Numbered from the stretch's first letter, positions 1 through 9,214 are shown. The stretch: DNA of 64,000 nucleotides from an uncultured Thermoguttaceae bacterium (GCA_938084835.1 CALKER010000002.1:62001-126000); one strand, 5' to 3'. Made by a program: numbers and translations. The notes: generated by a model from the letters alone, not told the origin.

Positions 1-1
1 G

Positions 2-571
2 GCCTATTTTGTGGCGATGGAAGATCCAGGCTTGATCATCTTTCCCACTCATCGGTTACTTCAAGGGGTGGGGCGGTGGACGGCGGAACTTCTCCGCCAG
101 CGGCTGGAGGGGCCTTTCCGGCTCCGCTACCCGGGCCAAGGGTTGGAACTGGCCAGCGATGTGTGGGAAGATGTAGGCACCGCGGCCGCCCCGGCAGCTT
201 TTGCCTTTTACACGCCCGCTGACGATTGCTGGACTATTGCCGAGCTTACCTCCGATGGCTTGGCACTCATGGATCAGGTAGCCCAAGATCATCATGAACC
301 CTGGCGGCGGGTGGGGGTATGCATTTTCCACCGATTGATCCTCGAACATCTTTTGGAACTGAAACAGATCGACCGCATCCGTTACGTACACGCCGTTTCG
401 GAAGTGGTGGAGACCTGCCAAAAGGATGCCTTCGATCTCATTGCGCTTGTGCCGCCGGTTTCGGTCCAGCAGCTTCGGGAGGTAAGCCTCATGGGGGAGC
501 GTTTTCCGCAGAAAAGCACGTACTTTTATCCAAAACCTGCGGCGGGTTTGGTCATTAACCCCCTTGAATAA
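2..571 (+). CDS. DUF1015 family protein, C-terminal part (5' end outside window)
   Basis: The reading frame is open to the window edge, so the start is missing. The first in-window codons read AYFVAMEDPGL, which fits the interior of DUF1015 proteins, followed by PTHRLL at the expected place. The protein ends with KSTYFYPKPAAGLVINPL, a motif I associate with the DUF1015 C-terminus. About 189 residues are visible of a family usually a little over 400 long. The family is widespread and its biochemical role is not established. It lies upstream of parA in the same direction, but a gap of about 690 bases containing parS separates them, so cotranscription is doubtful. Confidence 0.85.
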   Translation, partial: AYFVAMEDPGLIIFPTHRLLQGVGRWTAELLRQRLEGPFRLRYPGQGLELASDVWEDVGTAAAPAAFAFYTPADDCWTIAELTSDGLALMDQVAQDHHEPWRRVGVCIFHRLILEHLLELKQIDRIRYVHAVSEVVETCQKDAFDLIALVPPVSVQQLREVSLMGERFPQKSTYFYPKPAAGLVINPLE

Positions 572-1264
572 TTCGCCCGGGAGTCACCCTCCTCTATCTT
601 AGCTAGCGGGTATCCTCCTGCTGCCTTTGGAGTGAGCGTGGGGTGGTGTTTACCTTGGCGAAGTCCTCCTCGTCTCTACTACCGGCGCCTTTTCCAAGCA
701 TGGCCCTGATCCTCCCCTCGGTCAGCGTGAACGGGTCCTTAAGTTTCTGCGGCTCCGTGCCGGGTGGACACTCAAACCGGGCGGGGCCGAGCAGAAGTCC
801 TGGTTCCAAACCAGTTCCCCGCTGGGGCCACTGGGGAACACTTGGCTTTAAGTCAATCGGCGAAGTTGCTTCCTTCGGATGTTTCGCGTGAAACAGCGGC
901 TCATTTGGCAGTCATCGGCTGCCGATGGACCTCCTGCCTGAACGGGCTTCCGACTTCCGGGTCTGTTTGTGGCTTCCTCGCCACCGATCTTTAACCAGCA
1001 ATTTCGCTTGATGGTTTTTGCGTTGCTACCGGACGCTTGGGAGTTGCATTACGGGCAACGTGGTTTTACGGGGGGACCAACTAGTTTGGCCAAGGTTCCG
1101 GGGATTTCATGTGAAAGGTGGGTCGACGGTAGGGAAGAGCGGAAGCTTGACGATTCTGTTGGGCTGGCCGGTGGGGTAAATTGCCGTTCTCGCATCTGTT
1201 CGATGTGGATTAAAATCGCTAGTTGATTCGTGAGGCGCTATGGGCCCAAGGCAGAGTCAACCCG
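572..1264. other. intergenic region between DUF1015 gene and parA, carrying parS
   Basis: No convincing gene is seen here. The region holds the parS site at 880-895. It also holds a hairpin at 814-839 (GTTCCCC and GGGGAAC arms around a 12-base loop) and a weaker parS-like palindrome at 1105-1116. The small open frames in it have no recognisable protein character. Confidence 0.6.
880..895. promoter_or_regulatory. parS: parS centromere site
   Basis: The 16 bases TGTTTCGCGTGAAACA differ from the bacterial consensus parS TGTTTCACGTGAAACA at one position. The site is 370 bases upstream of parA and about 1.1 kb upstream of parB, the usual location for chromosomal parS. ParB is known to load here and spread as a CTP-dependent sliding clamp that ParA segregates. 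The match is seen directly; the function is inferred from family knowledge and context. Confidence 0.9.
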
Positions 1265-2008
1265 ATGGGACGGATCCTGTGCGTTGCCAATCAGAAAGGA
1301 GGCGTGGGGAAGACGACCACGGCGATCAATTTGGCGGCGGCGTTGGCGAAAGCAGGCTGCCGCACGCTTGTGGTGGACTTTGACCCGCAGTGCAATGCCA
1401 CCAGCGGGCTGGGATGCCGGCCAATCCTCCATCACCCACTGGTGCGCGGCCAGGCCTTGCAGGAAGCAATCCTCCGAACCCGCCAAGAGGGGTTAGAGCT
1501 TCTGCCGGGGACAAAAAGTTTCCGCGATGTGGAGCGCCTTGCTCGGGACACCTCCCTTATGCCGGCAATTCGGGAGCAACTTCGGCTCGGAATGGCCGGC
1601 TATGATTTTGTCCTCATCGATTGTCCCCCCTCTGTCGGGCAGCTGACACGCACGGCACTGGCAAGTTCCGACGAAGTCCTCATGCCCATCCAATGTGAGT
1701 ATTTCGCCATGGAGGGGCTGGCCCAGATGATCGAGGTCATCCGCCAGGTAATGACCGCGGAAGCTCCAAAACTGCAGTTCGCCGGCATCCTCCTGACGAT
1801 GTATGATCACTCCTTGGAACTGACCTTGGAGGTGGAGCGGGAAGTGCGGGAATTTTTCGGCGAAATTGTCTTTCAGACGGTGATCCCGCGAGACGTGGCC
1901 TTGGCGGAGGCTCCCAGCCACGGGCTATCGGTTCTAGATTATGCCCCACGTTCGCGGGGAACTCGGGCCTATGTAGAACTCTCCTGGGAGGTACGCGACC
2001 TTGGCTAA
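1265..2008 (+). CDS. parA: chromosome-partitioning ATPase ParA (Soj)
   Basis: This is a 247-residue P-loop ATPase of the ParA/MinD class that moves ParB-parS complexes on the nucleoid. Visible motifs are the deviant Walker A KGGVGKTT near residues 10-17, the DFDPQ switch segment with downstream NATSGL, and the Walker B-like LIDCPPSVG. The length is typical of chromosomal Soj proteins. An in-frame TTG at 1223 would add 14 residues, but the ATG at 1265 places the conserved beta strand at the normal distance from the start, so I prefer it. The stop overlaps the start of parB by 8 bases, indicating translational coupling. Confidence 0.95.
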   Translation: MGRILCVANQKGGVGKTTTAINLAAALAKAGCRTLVVDFDPQCNATSGLGCRPILHHPLVRGQALQEAILRTRQEGLELLPGTKSFRDVERLARDTSLMPAIREQLRLGMAGYDFVLIDCPPSVGQLTRTALASSDEVLMPIQCEYFAMEGLAQMIEVIRQVMTAEAPKLQFAGILLTMYDHSLELTLEVEREVREFFGEIVFQTVIPRDVALAEAPSHGLSVLDYAPRSRGTRAYVELSWEVRDLG

Positions 2009-3284
2009 GGAAAGACGCTTGGGAAGAGGCTTGGAAGCCCTACTGGGCAAAATCCCGGAGTCGGGCGACGCGGGATTTGCCAGCGGTGAAAGAACATCCA
2101 TCATTGCGGAGGATAATGCCCATCGTGTGGATCTTACGGGGGGCACGAACCCCCTACCTAAGCCGTCCGAAAGCGCCCTCGGTGGAAGCTCGTTACCAGC
2201 CAGCCTATCCCCCGTTAGGGGCGGGCATGAGAGCCGCATGGGGCATGTCAGCCAACCTGACCCGGGGTCCGCGGAGCCCCGAGCGACCGGGTTACCGCCA
2301 TCGGATGGCGCCAATCTACCCAATGGGAGAGTCCTAACGGGCTCGACCCCAAAGCAGGGTGACTCCCCGATTACCACAGAGAAGTCACCGAATCCGGACT
2401 CTGAAGCATCCACCATCAGTGGGGTTAATGATCCCACTAGTCGAATTATTGAGGTGGAGATTTCGCAAATCCAGAGTAATCCCTTCCAACCTCGGGGGGA
2501 ATTTTCGGGGCCAGAAATTCAATCGTTGGCCGACAGCCTTCGAGCCCATGGTTTGCTCCAGCCGCTTGTGGTTCGGCGGCAGGGGTCGAAGTATCAGTTG
2601 GTGGCGGGGGAGCGACGACTGCGGGCGGCCGTGCAGGCCGGTTGGAAGCGAGTGCCCGTCCAGGTGATTGAGGCCGACGATCGCCAGCTGGCCGAGCTGG
2701 CTCTAGTAGAAAATCTCCACCGCAAGGACTTAAATCCTTTGGAGAAGGCAGCCTCGTTCCAGCGCTACCTACGAGAGTTTGGCGCAACTCAGGAGCAACT
2801 AGCCAGCCGGTTGAAGATGGACCGCTCCACCGTGGCGAATTTGCTCCGGCTTTTAGAACTGCCCGCGGCCGTCCAACAGGCCCTCCGTGAGGGGCGAATC
2901 ACTCAGGGCCATGCGAGGGCCCTTCTGGCCCTGGATGACGAACGGACACAAATTGACTTTTGCGAAAGAATTCAGCGGGAGGGTTGGTCGGTCCGGCAGA
3001 CGGAGGCCATGGTCAAAAAGGCACTGGAAGAGTCCAGCCCCGAAGGAAGGGGTTTTCGGGTCATGGAGGCGGAACCTCCTCCGCGAGCCATCCGCAGTCG
3101 AAGCCAGCATATTGAGGCTTTGGAGCGGGAGTTCCGGCTTGCCCTGGGCACGATTGTGGAGATCGTGAGCAGTCGGCAAGGTCGCGGCCGGGTCATTATT
3201 CATTTCCGCAGCCACAACGAGTTTGAACGCATCCGCCGCATCGTGTGCGAGGCATCTCCGGTTCCTCATGCTAAAGCCTCGTGA
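2001..3284 (+). CDS. parB: chromosome-partitioning protein ParB (Spo0J) with a long N-terminal linker
   Basis: ParB binds parS and uses CTP to clamp DNA. The start is a TTG overlapping the parA stop. The first 15 residues (RRLGRGLEALL) match the basic ParA-stimulating peptide. The ParB/CTPase domain begins near residue 148 and contains NPFQPR and GERRLRAA, followed by ENLHRKDLNPLEKA. The DNA-binding HTH follows (TQEQLASRLKMDRSTVANLL), and the C-terminus probably dimerises. The oddity is a Pro/Ser/Gly-rich stretch of about 130 residues (about 19-148) between the ParA-interaction peptide and the CTPase domain. Spo0J of Bacillus subtilis is about 280 residues; this protein has 427. Confidence 0.95.
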   Translation: MAKERRLGRGLEALLGKIPESGDAGFASGERTSIIAEDNAHRVDLTGGTNPLPKPSESALGGSSLPASLSPVRGGHESRMGHVSQPDPGSAEPRATGLPPSDGANLPNGRVLTGSTPKQGDSPITTEKSPNPDSEASTISGVNDPTSRIIEVEISQIQSNPFQPRGEFSGPEIQSLADSLRAHGLLQPLVVRRQGSKYQLVAGERRLRAAVQAGWKRVPVQVIEADDRQLAELALVENLHRKDLNPLEKAASFQRYLREFGATQEQLASRLKMDRSTVANLLRLLELPAAVQQALREGRITQGHARALLALDDERTQIDFCERIQREGWSVRQTEAMVKKALEESSPEGRGFRVMEAEPPPRAIRSRSQHIEALEREFRLALGTIVEIVSSRQGRGRVIIHFRSHNEFERIRRIVCEASPVPHAKAS

Positions 3285-3287
3285 CCT

Positions 3288-3318
3288 GCCGAGGGGACAA
3301 ACGCCTCGCAGCTTTTTG
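3288..3318 (+). terminator. possible Rho-independent terminator after parB
   Basis: Just after the parB stop, CGAGG (3290-3294) can pair with CCTCG (3304-3308), and a run of five T follows at 3313-3317. The stem is short, so this is only a moderate candidate. Confidence 0.4.
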
Positions 3319-3325
3319 GAAAAAG

Positions 3326-3468
3326 TTCCGGACCGGTTTGAGTAATGCCTTCTCCCAACCGATCGGTTTTGTGGCCGGAGATTTTCCGAACGTGTGCGGG
3401 GAAGAATGACAACAGCTACCGAATCTGGCCTGCGGGGTTGGATCTTCCGGACGAGTGCGGGGAAGAAA
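3326..3468. repeat. three degenerate direct repeats spaced about 60 bases
   Basis: Units begin at 3326, 3384 and 3445, so the spacings are 58 and 61 bases. The second and third share 20 or more of 23 positions, with the core GTGCGGGGAAGAA. The first matches only in its TTCCGGAC part. The intervening sequences are unrelated. The pattern resembles a decayed short CRISPR array, with some likeness to type I-E repeats in the GTGCGGGGAA half. No cas genes are present in the window. Confidence 0.45.
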
Positions 3469-3514
3469 CCGGCGGTGTGGCATCTTTAAGGTGTGGCATC
3501 TCCAGATTTTCGTT

Positions 3515-5008
3515 TTAACTTTCGCTTTTGCCCGGCGGGTGGGCTTGACGATGGGTAGAGGGCGGAGAGACTTCGGCTGCTAGGCGCAGCTGTTGTTCGC
3601 GGTCCGGATCCAAACCGTGGCGCATGGCCATGGTTTGCGCCGACATAGCACCTGTGCGTACGAGGATGGCGTCGGCCTGGGCCTCCTTCAGGCGGTCCCG
3701 GACAGCCAGGGTGGGAGGAATGGCCTGGATGTTGATATCGCGGAGGACATTCGGCGGGATTTGCCCTAGCCGGGCAGCCGTTTGAAGAACCCGCCACATG
3801 ACCTGCAAGTCCTCCTCGATCAATTCTTGCTGTAGACGCTGGAACATTTTGACGGCGGGTCCTTCTGCCACCATCGTGGAAGCATAGTTAGCGTTGGAGG
3901 CATCGCTGGTCAGCATGAATTCGGGCATGACGAGCCTGGAGGCAATGGCCCGTAATTCCGCCTGAAGCACGGCAACAAAGCGCGAAGCGTCGATTCCGGC
4001 AGCGGGAAATTCGTACTCCGTGCCGGCATAAACATCGAGAATGGTTCCCGGGGCCAATCGTCGCAGGAAAGGCTGGTCGCCCCGCAGAGGCGAGGGCTGC
4101 CCACTGCGGGCGACAAAGTCGTGGACGTGAGGCCAGGCTAAATGAGAATGCCGGCGGATCAAAGCAATGGCCGACTGGATTTCGGCCACAGCACACATAT
4201 TGCGGAGCAGTTTCTCCGCACGACGCAGATTCTTGCGAACGGGGTAAAACAGGGGAAGACCTCGTTTGACGTTGGCATCCACATTAGCCTTACGATGCTG
4301 GATCTCTTCCGCAGGGATGAGCTGACCGTCCACAAAGTACCCTAGGACCGATTCCACATCGTGAGCTTTGGTGAGGATGCCGAAATTTGCGGCGGGGTCA
4401 TCGCGGTGGGCTTCGGGAGTGGAGACCTGATCTGGTTCGACGAACCTGACAAGCAGGGTGCCTTCCGGATCGGGAAAGAACCGCAAGAAGACTTCTCCGT
4501 CGCGATCGCGTCGGCGAACAATCTCCTGTTGGCGTCGGTGCCACATATTGCGGCGGAGGAAGCGGATCAAGATTTCCTGAAGGTGCCACTGAAGGGTCTC
4601 GGGCAATTGCCGTCCCGGCTTAGGGGTGATGCGGTAGCCGTGACCGGTTCCCACGATGTAACTGACCCGATTTTCATGTCCGTTGATAGCAAATTCGTTT
4701 TCTACTGCCAGGGCGCGGCATTCCAGACGGATGGCGGCCAGCTGCGCTTCGGTGGTAAAGGGCATTCCCCGTTGGCTGCCGGGTGGGGAAGGGGCCTCCA
4801 GCGGGAGCCAACGTTGCCCCTCAGGGTCAACATACGCCTCGTCCGGATCTACCAGCGACTGGGCTACGGCTTCAAACAGCCGATTTAACGCTTGGCGATA
4901 GCTTTGCCACAAAGCGTCGAAACCTGTAACGGCTGACTGGGGATTCTGAGCCCCATACCCGCAGCGGTGTTGGGTGTCGTCTGAGGACTGACTGCGGTTT
5001 TCGGCCAT
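3515..5008 (-). CDS. phage portal protein
   Basis: The protein has 497 residues, a usual portal length. It forms the dodecameric ring at one capsid vertex through which DNA enters. Family-like segments are DRDGEVFLRFF followed by VRFVEPDQV, and later MPEFMLTSDASNANYAS, typical of lambda-type portals, where the Asn-rich stretch precedes a helical clip region. The C-terminal 50 residues are polar. The ATG at 5008 has AAGGAG nine bases upstream. It lies 114 bases after the large terminase gene and is the last gene of the minus-strand phage block. Confidence 0.85.
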   Translation of the reverse strand: MAENRSQSSDDTQHRCGYGAQNPQSAVTGFDALWQSYRQALNRLFEAVAQSLVDPDEAYVDPEGQRWLPLEAPSPPGSQRGMPFTTEAQLAAIRLECRALAVENEFAINGHENRVSYIVGTGHGYRITPKPGRQLPETLQWHLQEILIRFLRRNMWHRRQQEIVRRRDRDGEVFLRFFPDPEGTLLVRFVEPDQVSTPEAHRDDPAANFGILTKAHDVESVLGYFVDGQLIPAEEIQHRKANVDANVKRGLPLFYPVRKNLRRAEKLLRNMCAVAEIQSAIALIRRHSHLAWPHVHDFVARSGQPSPLRGDQPFLRRLAPGTILDVYAGTEYEFPAAGIDASRFVAVLQAELRAIASRLVMPEFMLTSDASNANYASTMVAEGPAVKMFQRLQQELIEEDLQVMWRVLQTAARLGQIPPNVLRDINIQAIPPTLAVRDRLKEAQADAILVRTGAMSAQTMAMRHGLDPDREQQLRLAAEVSPPSTHRQAHPPGKSES

Positions 5009-5122
5009 GGTATGATGCTCCTTCGGCTAGCTTGTCGCCGTGAGACGGATACTGCGGCACGGATTGTGAGGACCGCCACATTTCCCTGGCATAGGTTGCA
5101 GGATAGGCAAAAGTGTTTGCCG

Positions 5123-6751
5123 TCACTGTGTTGACAGATAGCCAGTAATTTTTTCGCTCCCGGCGGGGCGGAGGTAACCTTCCGCCACGCGGATGGCAAG
5201 TTCTAGGGCATCGGGGCCGTCGTCGGAGTCGCCATAGGGAAAGAGCCTTAGCTGATCGAGCAGCAAAGTGGTGGGCGGGTGGGATGCCCGAAAACGAATC
5301 CGCCGGGCCGCCAAGGAGGGACCCAATCGGCGGATACGAAGAAGCTTGTTTGCGTGGTTAGTGACCAGCAAAACGGCTGGTGGCAGTAGGCCCTGGCGGC
5401 GAAATTCCTGGCGGAAGGCATCCCCAAGAAGTGATTGGAAGAGATTGGCTTCGATGGCGAACACATCAGGGCGGTGCTGTTGCCACAAGGCGACACCGTC
5501 GGCCACCATTTGGGGGAGAGGGCGGCGAGCCAGATCGGCCTCCACGTAAAAAACTCCATCACCTGCCGTGGCCACAAGGACATAGGCCGAGTAGTCCCCG
5601 TTGGGACTTGTCCCGCCTTGGCTGGGATCCAGGGCCAGCACCCTGAGGGTGATGTTTGGGGGATAGTCGGCGAAGAAGATTTCACCCTGGAAATATTCTG
5701 CTGGCCATTCGCTTTGGTGGGGCAGAAGCGGGCGATTTTGCTTTTCTCGTTCAAAGGCGGCATGGCCAAGCTCGGCGCGAAGGCACATGAGGGCATAAAG
5801 GTCTTCGCGTTGCGGCCATAGGACGCGAGCTCCGGCCTCCATGTCGGCTTGGTGAGCTTGATAGAAAAGGCGGGCTTTGCGGGCTGCCTCTCGATCTGCG
5901 CTTTGCGTATAGATGTTTTCCCACTGCCGCCACAGATCCATGCGGATCGGCCAGCGCTCCAGCGAACAAAAGACGCGCGAGCGCCATCCGGCCCGGCGCG
6001 CAAGTTCCACGGCCAAAGCTTCCGGATGAAGCGCCGTGGCCAAGTGGACGATATTGGTCTCCGGGGAGCCAGCAGGAATCAAAGTGCCAAAGAACCACTG
6101 GCGGCAACGCTCTCGTCCTTCCGGTGTCAACACCTGGCGGTCGTTTTGAATGTCGTCGCACACAATTAGCGTGGGTCGATGCGCCAGCCGACGTTTTCCC
6201 CGAAGGGCCTGGAGCACCCCGATAGCTTCGATGGTGACCCCATTGGCCAGGAAGATAGCCTGTCGCCGGCTGACTAGCGTTCTGCCGGTTACATGCGGAT
6301 AGTCTTGTGCCAGCAAGGGGTTGTGCGCCAGTTCGTGTTTGATGTTTTCCAGATGCGCCAGGGCTTGCCTGCGGGTTTCGCTCACAATCCAGATGTACGG
6401 TTCCTTTCCGTGGACCGCAAGCCATACGGGGAAAGCCAGGGTGGCAATTGTGGACTTAGCATTTCCGCGGGGAGCAAGCACGTTGAGCCGGCTGCCCCGC
6501 GAGGTAACCATCCGCTCCAGTTCCCGGGCAAGCCAGCGATGCATTCGGCTGGGGGGTAGCGTAAATGCGCAGGGAAGGTAAAGGTAGGCCCAGTCCAACA
6601 AGTCCTCTGTGTGTGGGACCCGGGGAGGGGCTCGTCGCTTTTGTTGGCGGAGGTGGGCCATCGTCTCGCGGAACTTCTGCCACAGCACAAGCGCGGCTCC
6701 CCGCCGGAGGCGAGGTTCCCACAATTTCCAGGGGACCACTTGGGCTTTCAT
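5123..6751 (-). CDS. phage terminase large subunit
   Basis: This is a 542-residue DNA-packaging motor with an N-terminal ATPase and a C-terminal RNase H-fold nuclease. The ATPase shows a Walker A variant, APRGNAKST, at residues 93-101 and a Walker B, LIVCDD, at about 195-200. The nuclease acidic residues appear as LALDPSQGG (D375), FAIEAN (E434) and GPDALELA near residue 517. Both active sites look intact. The upstream Shine-Dalgarno is weak and the start may be internal. The gene precedes portal, the normal phage order, but it follows a glycosyltransferase rather than a small terminase. Confidence 0.88.
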   Translation of the reverse strand: MKAQVVPWKLWEPRLRRGAALVLWQKFRETMAHLRQQKRRAPPRVPHTEDLLDWAYLYLPCAFTLPPSRMHRWLARELERMVTSRGSRLNVLAPRGNAKSTIATLAFPVWLAVHGKEPYIWIVSETRRQALAHLENIKHELAHNPLLAQDYPHVTGRTLVSRRQAIFLANGVTIEAIGVLQALRGKRRLAHRPTLIVCDDIQNDRQVLTPEGRERCRQWFFGTLIPAGSPETNIVHLATALHPEALAVELARRAGWRSRVFCSLERWPIRMDLWRQWENIYTQSADREAARKARLFYQAHQADMEAGARVLWPQREDLYALMCLRAELGHAAFEREKQNRPLLPHQSEWPAEYFQGEIFFADYPPNITLRVLALDPSQGGTSPNGDYSAYVLVATAGDGVFYVEADLARRPLPQMVADGVALWQQHRPDVFAIEANLFQSLLGDAFRQEFRRQGLLPPAVLLVTNHANKLLRIRRLGPSLAARRIRFRASHPPTTLLLDQLRLFPYGDSDDGPDALELAIRVAEGYLRPAGSEKITGYLSTQ

Positions 6752-6969
6752 GGAGGAAACATCCTGCGGATTGCCTTAGGGGACACCACACCATAGGCGG
6801 CGACCGGCGCCAACAGTAAGTAGCTGGCCCAGTGTGCGGATCATCGTCCGGGATGGGCTGCAAAGCGCGCTTCCTTGCCGCCGGTAAACACCTGACAGAG
6901 CCTTGTGGGTGTTGACCCTATGTGGGTAATTTTCGTTTCATCTCGGGGGCGCCGTTAATGCCGCGGGGG

Positions 6970-8064
6970 TCACCGCCGGGAGGCGGGCCGCGCCGCCAGT
7001 TCCCTTGAGTTACCAAAAATTCGCGAGTTGCCTTCCAGTGCCAAAAATTTTTGCCACAAAGGTATAAGCTGCTCTGGGGCGGCCAGAGAGGCCACCTTTT
7101 GCCGGGCAGATGTGGCAAGCTGGAGTCGCAGCCGATCGCTGTCGGCAAGGAGCCGCACGTTTTCGATTAATTCCTCTTCCGTGCGGAAAAGCAGTCCTGT
7201 GTGGCGATGGGTGATCATCTCCGGCCAGCCGCCGGAAGCAGGGGCAATAACAGGGACCCCGCTGGCCATCGCCTCAAGGCCGATTCTTGGCCAATTTTCG
7301 ATGGCACGGCCTCCCCAGCCTAACAGGACGTGAAGCGAAGCGAGGAAGGCCCGGGCAGGCATTGCCCCCGGTGGCAGAACCTCAGCCCACGGTGGCGGGG
7401 CACCTACATGCCGCTTCACCTCTGCTGACCAACCCATCAGGCGAAAACGCAGGGGCCGGCGGGTCTGTTCCAAAACTTTCCACAAATTGCGCGGCAGTTT
7501 GGCAGGATCGGCACGACACAGCCGGCCGATCACAAGTTCCTCTCCCGCTTCTCGCCGGCGGAAAGACCATGGGAATTCATCAGCAAAAAAGGCCCCGGGG
7601 ATTCGGTGGCAGTGCTCGCGCTTGATTCCCCAGGCAGCAAGCTGCGGAAGGAGAGTGCGGAGCTGGTATCGGCTTTGAAAAAGATAGCCGTCAAAGGGCC
7701 CAACCTCCGCGTACACTTTTTTCTCCTGAGGAAAAAGCCAATTCATACAGCCGGCCCAGAGGAGGCGGCAACCAAGGCGACGAAGCTCCGCCGCTACTTC
7801 CAAAAAACGCCGGTTGCAAAAGGCAATCATCGTGGCGCCTGCAAGTTCTGGGCAGTGGGCCAACTGGGACGGGTGGAGGACCCAGATGCGGCAGGAAAGG
7901 CCCTCCACCTTGTCGCGCCAAGCCGATGGCGGCTCCTTGGGTACAATACAGGTGATCTTCAATCCCATGAGCCGCCACAGCCGCAGTACATGCCATAGCT
8001 CGGTACTTGCGCCACCAATTTCTCCCGGAAAGCCCAGTACAAAAAGCGCGCGGTTTTTGTCCAC
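6970..8064 (-). CDS. glycosyltransferase family 4-like protein within the phage block
   Basis: The 364-residue protein has a two-domain GT-B layout. The N-terminus FPGEIGGASTELWHVLRLW resembles the GT4 glycine-rich acceptor-domain motif. The C-terminal half carries PRIGLEAMASGVPVIA with GWPEMI, the nucleotide-sugar binding signature with the second glutamate of the EX7E element. No signal peptide or membrane segment is visible, so it is probably cytoplasmic. It has a GTG start with GAGGAC 11 bases upstream. It lies between an unknown phage gene and the large terminase, all on the minus strand. It may glycosylate a virion protein or modified DNA; it could also be a host-surface-altering cargo gene. 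Confidence 0.8.
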   Translation of the reverse strand: MDKNRALFVLGFPGEIGGASTELWHVLRLWRLMGLKITCIVPKEPPSAWRDKVEGLSCRIWVLHPSQLAHCPELAGATMIAFCNRRFLEVAAELRRLGCRLLWAGCMNWLFPQEKKVYAEVGPFDGYLFQSRYQLRTLLPQLAAWGIKREHCHRIPGAFFADEFPWSFRRREAGEELVIGRLCRADPAKLPRNLWKVLEQTRRPLRFRLMGWSAEVKRHVGAPPPWAEVLPPGAMPARAFLASLHVLLGWGGRAIENWPRIGLEAMASGVPVIAPASGGWPEMITHRHTGLLFRTEEELIENVRLLADSDRLRLQLATSARQKVASLAAPEQLIPLWQKFLALEGNSRIFGNSRELAARPASRR

Positions 8065-8122
8065 AACGGTGTGATGTCCTCGAAGGATGGTGTCGGATTT
8101 TGAGGTGCCGACTGGCCGGTTT

Positions 8123-8944
8123 TTACCAAGCTAAATCGAGGATCAGGGCAAAGTCCGCTAGCGAGTAGAGGGGGCGGCCATCGGCAGCGGCCCGCTCCCA
8201 CATTCCTGTTTGCGCAGACCGCTGATGGTTCCAGCCGAGTGTCTCCCCCGATTCCTCGTGCCATCGTTCGAGGAAGCGGAAACAAAGTTCCCATAGGAAG
8301 CCGACCTCCCGGCCTCCAGGAGGCATGTGGGTGGCTGCCATCTCTACCAAAAGAAGCGTCTCGGGCGGAAAGCCGAGGAATTCCTCTGCGTTGACCTTTC
8401 CTCGCAGACGCGCAAGGATCTCCCACGGAGGCTCCGCCGGTGACATAAGCGTTAACAGCCACTGACTTGTCGGCAGAAGCCGCTCTGAAGGGAAAAACCC
8501 GGGGAGGAAACTACCCACACCCGCCCCCCACAGGGGATCTGGTGCGGAGGCACCGCACCAGGTCCCACCGGTCGTACCCAAAGGTCTCAGAATGAGCGAC
8601 GGTCGGAGGGCGTAAACAGGTGTGGGAGGATGCCCGAGGTCGACCCAATATTCGACCTCTGCCTCCACCAGGGTGCGGGGTGGGAGGGTCTTTTCGCCCG
8701 ATCGGGTCCCCGGCCGGCCTGCGGGGTTGGATTCCCGGAAGCGAATCGTCACCGCATGCCCCGGCGGCAACCCGCCGCCTACAATCGATTTGCTTGCCCC
8801 TTCCGAGGTTTGCCGGGCGAAAACACTCTCGACGAACTCCCGGCGTTTTGTCCACGGCACGAGAAAACGGTGCCAACTCTTAACAGAACAGCGGGTGTAT
8901 TCCTCCGCAGATTCTCCCACGATCTCCGCCGGTAAGTGCTCCAT
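8123..8944 (-). CDS. unrecognised phage-block protein
   Basis: I do not recognise this 273-residue protein. The chosen ATG at 8944 has GAGGGAAA nearby; an in-frame GTG at 8959 would add five residues. The N-terminal part has CSVKSWHRFLVPWTKRREF and a segment rich in beta-type residues, and the C-terminal part is helical with many Trp and Leu. There is no signal peptide. It lies 58 bases upstream of the glycosyltransferase in the same transcription unit, so a structural or assembly role is possible but unproven. Confidence 0.6.
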   Translation of the reverse strand: MEHLPAEIVGESAEEYTRCSVKSWHRFLVPWTKRREFVESVFARQTSEGASKSIVGGGLPPGHAVTIRFRESNPAGRPGTRSGEKTLPPRTLVEAEVEYWVDLGHPPTPVYALRPSLILRPLGTTGGTWCGASAPDPLWGAGVGSFLPGFFPSERLLPTSQWLLTLMSPAEPPWEILARLRGKVNAEEFLGFPPETLLLVEMAATHMPPGGREVGFLWELCFRFLERWHEESGETLGWNHQRSAQTGMWERAAADGRPLYSLADFALILDLAW

Positions 8945-9214
8945 GATTTTTTCCCTCACAGTGGGGCAAGTGGGCCGAACTCAGAACGGGCTTGACAGTT
9001 GTCCTGGGGTTTTGTCCTCCGCCCAGGGACAACAAGCAAGCGACCATCATCTCCGCCCAATGTGGCCAGAGTTTCTTTTTGCCGGTGACTGAGCCAGCAT
9101 GTACCAAGGTGCCAACGAAGAAGTTCGATTTTTGCGCCTGGCTGCCGGAGGCGTTTTCCGGCTCCCAAGAGGAAAGACCCCTGTGTATGGCCTTTCCGCG
9201 GTAGCAAGCGTTGT

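Noticed and set aside
1105-1116. second parS-like palindrome TTTCATGTGAAA
   Set aside because: Only about 11 of 16 positions match the consensus; too weak to call.
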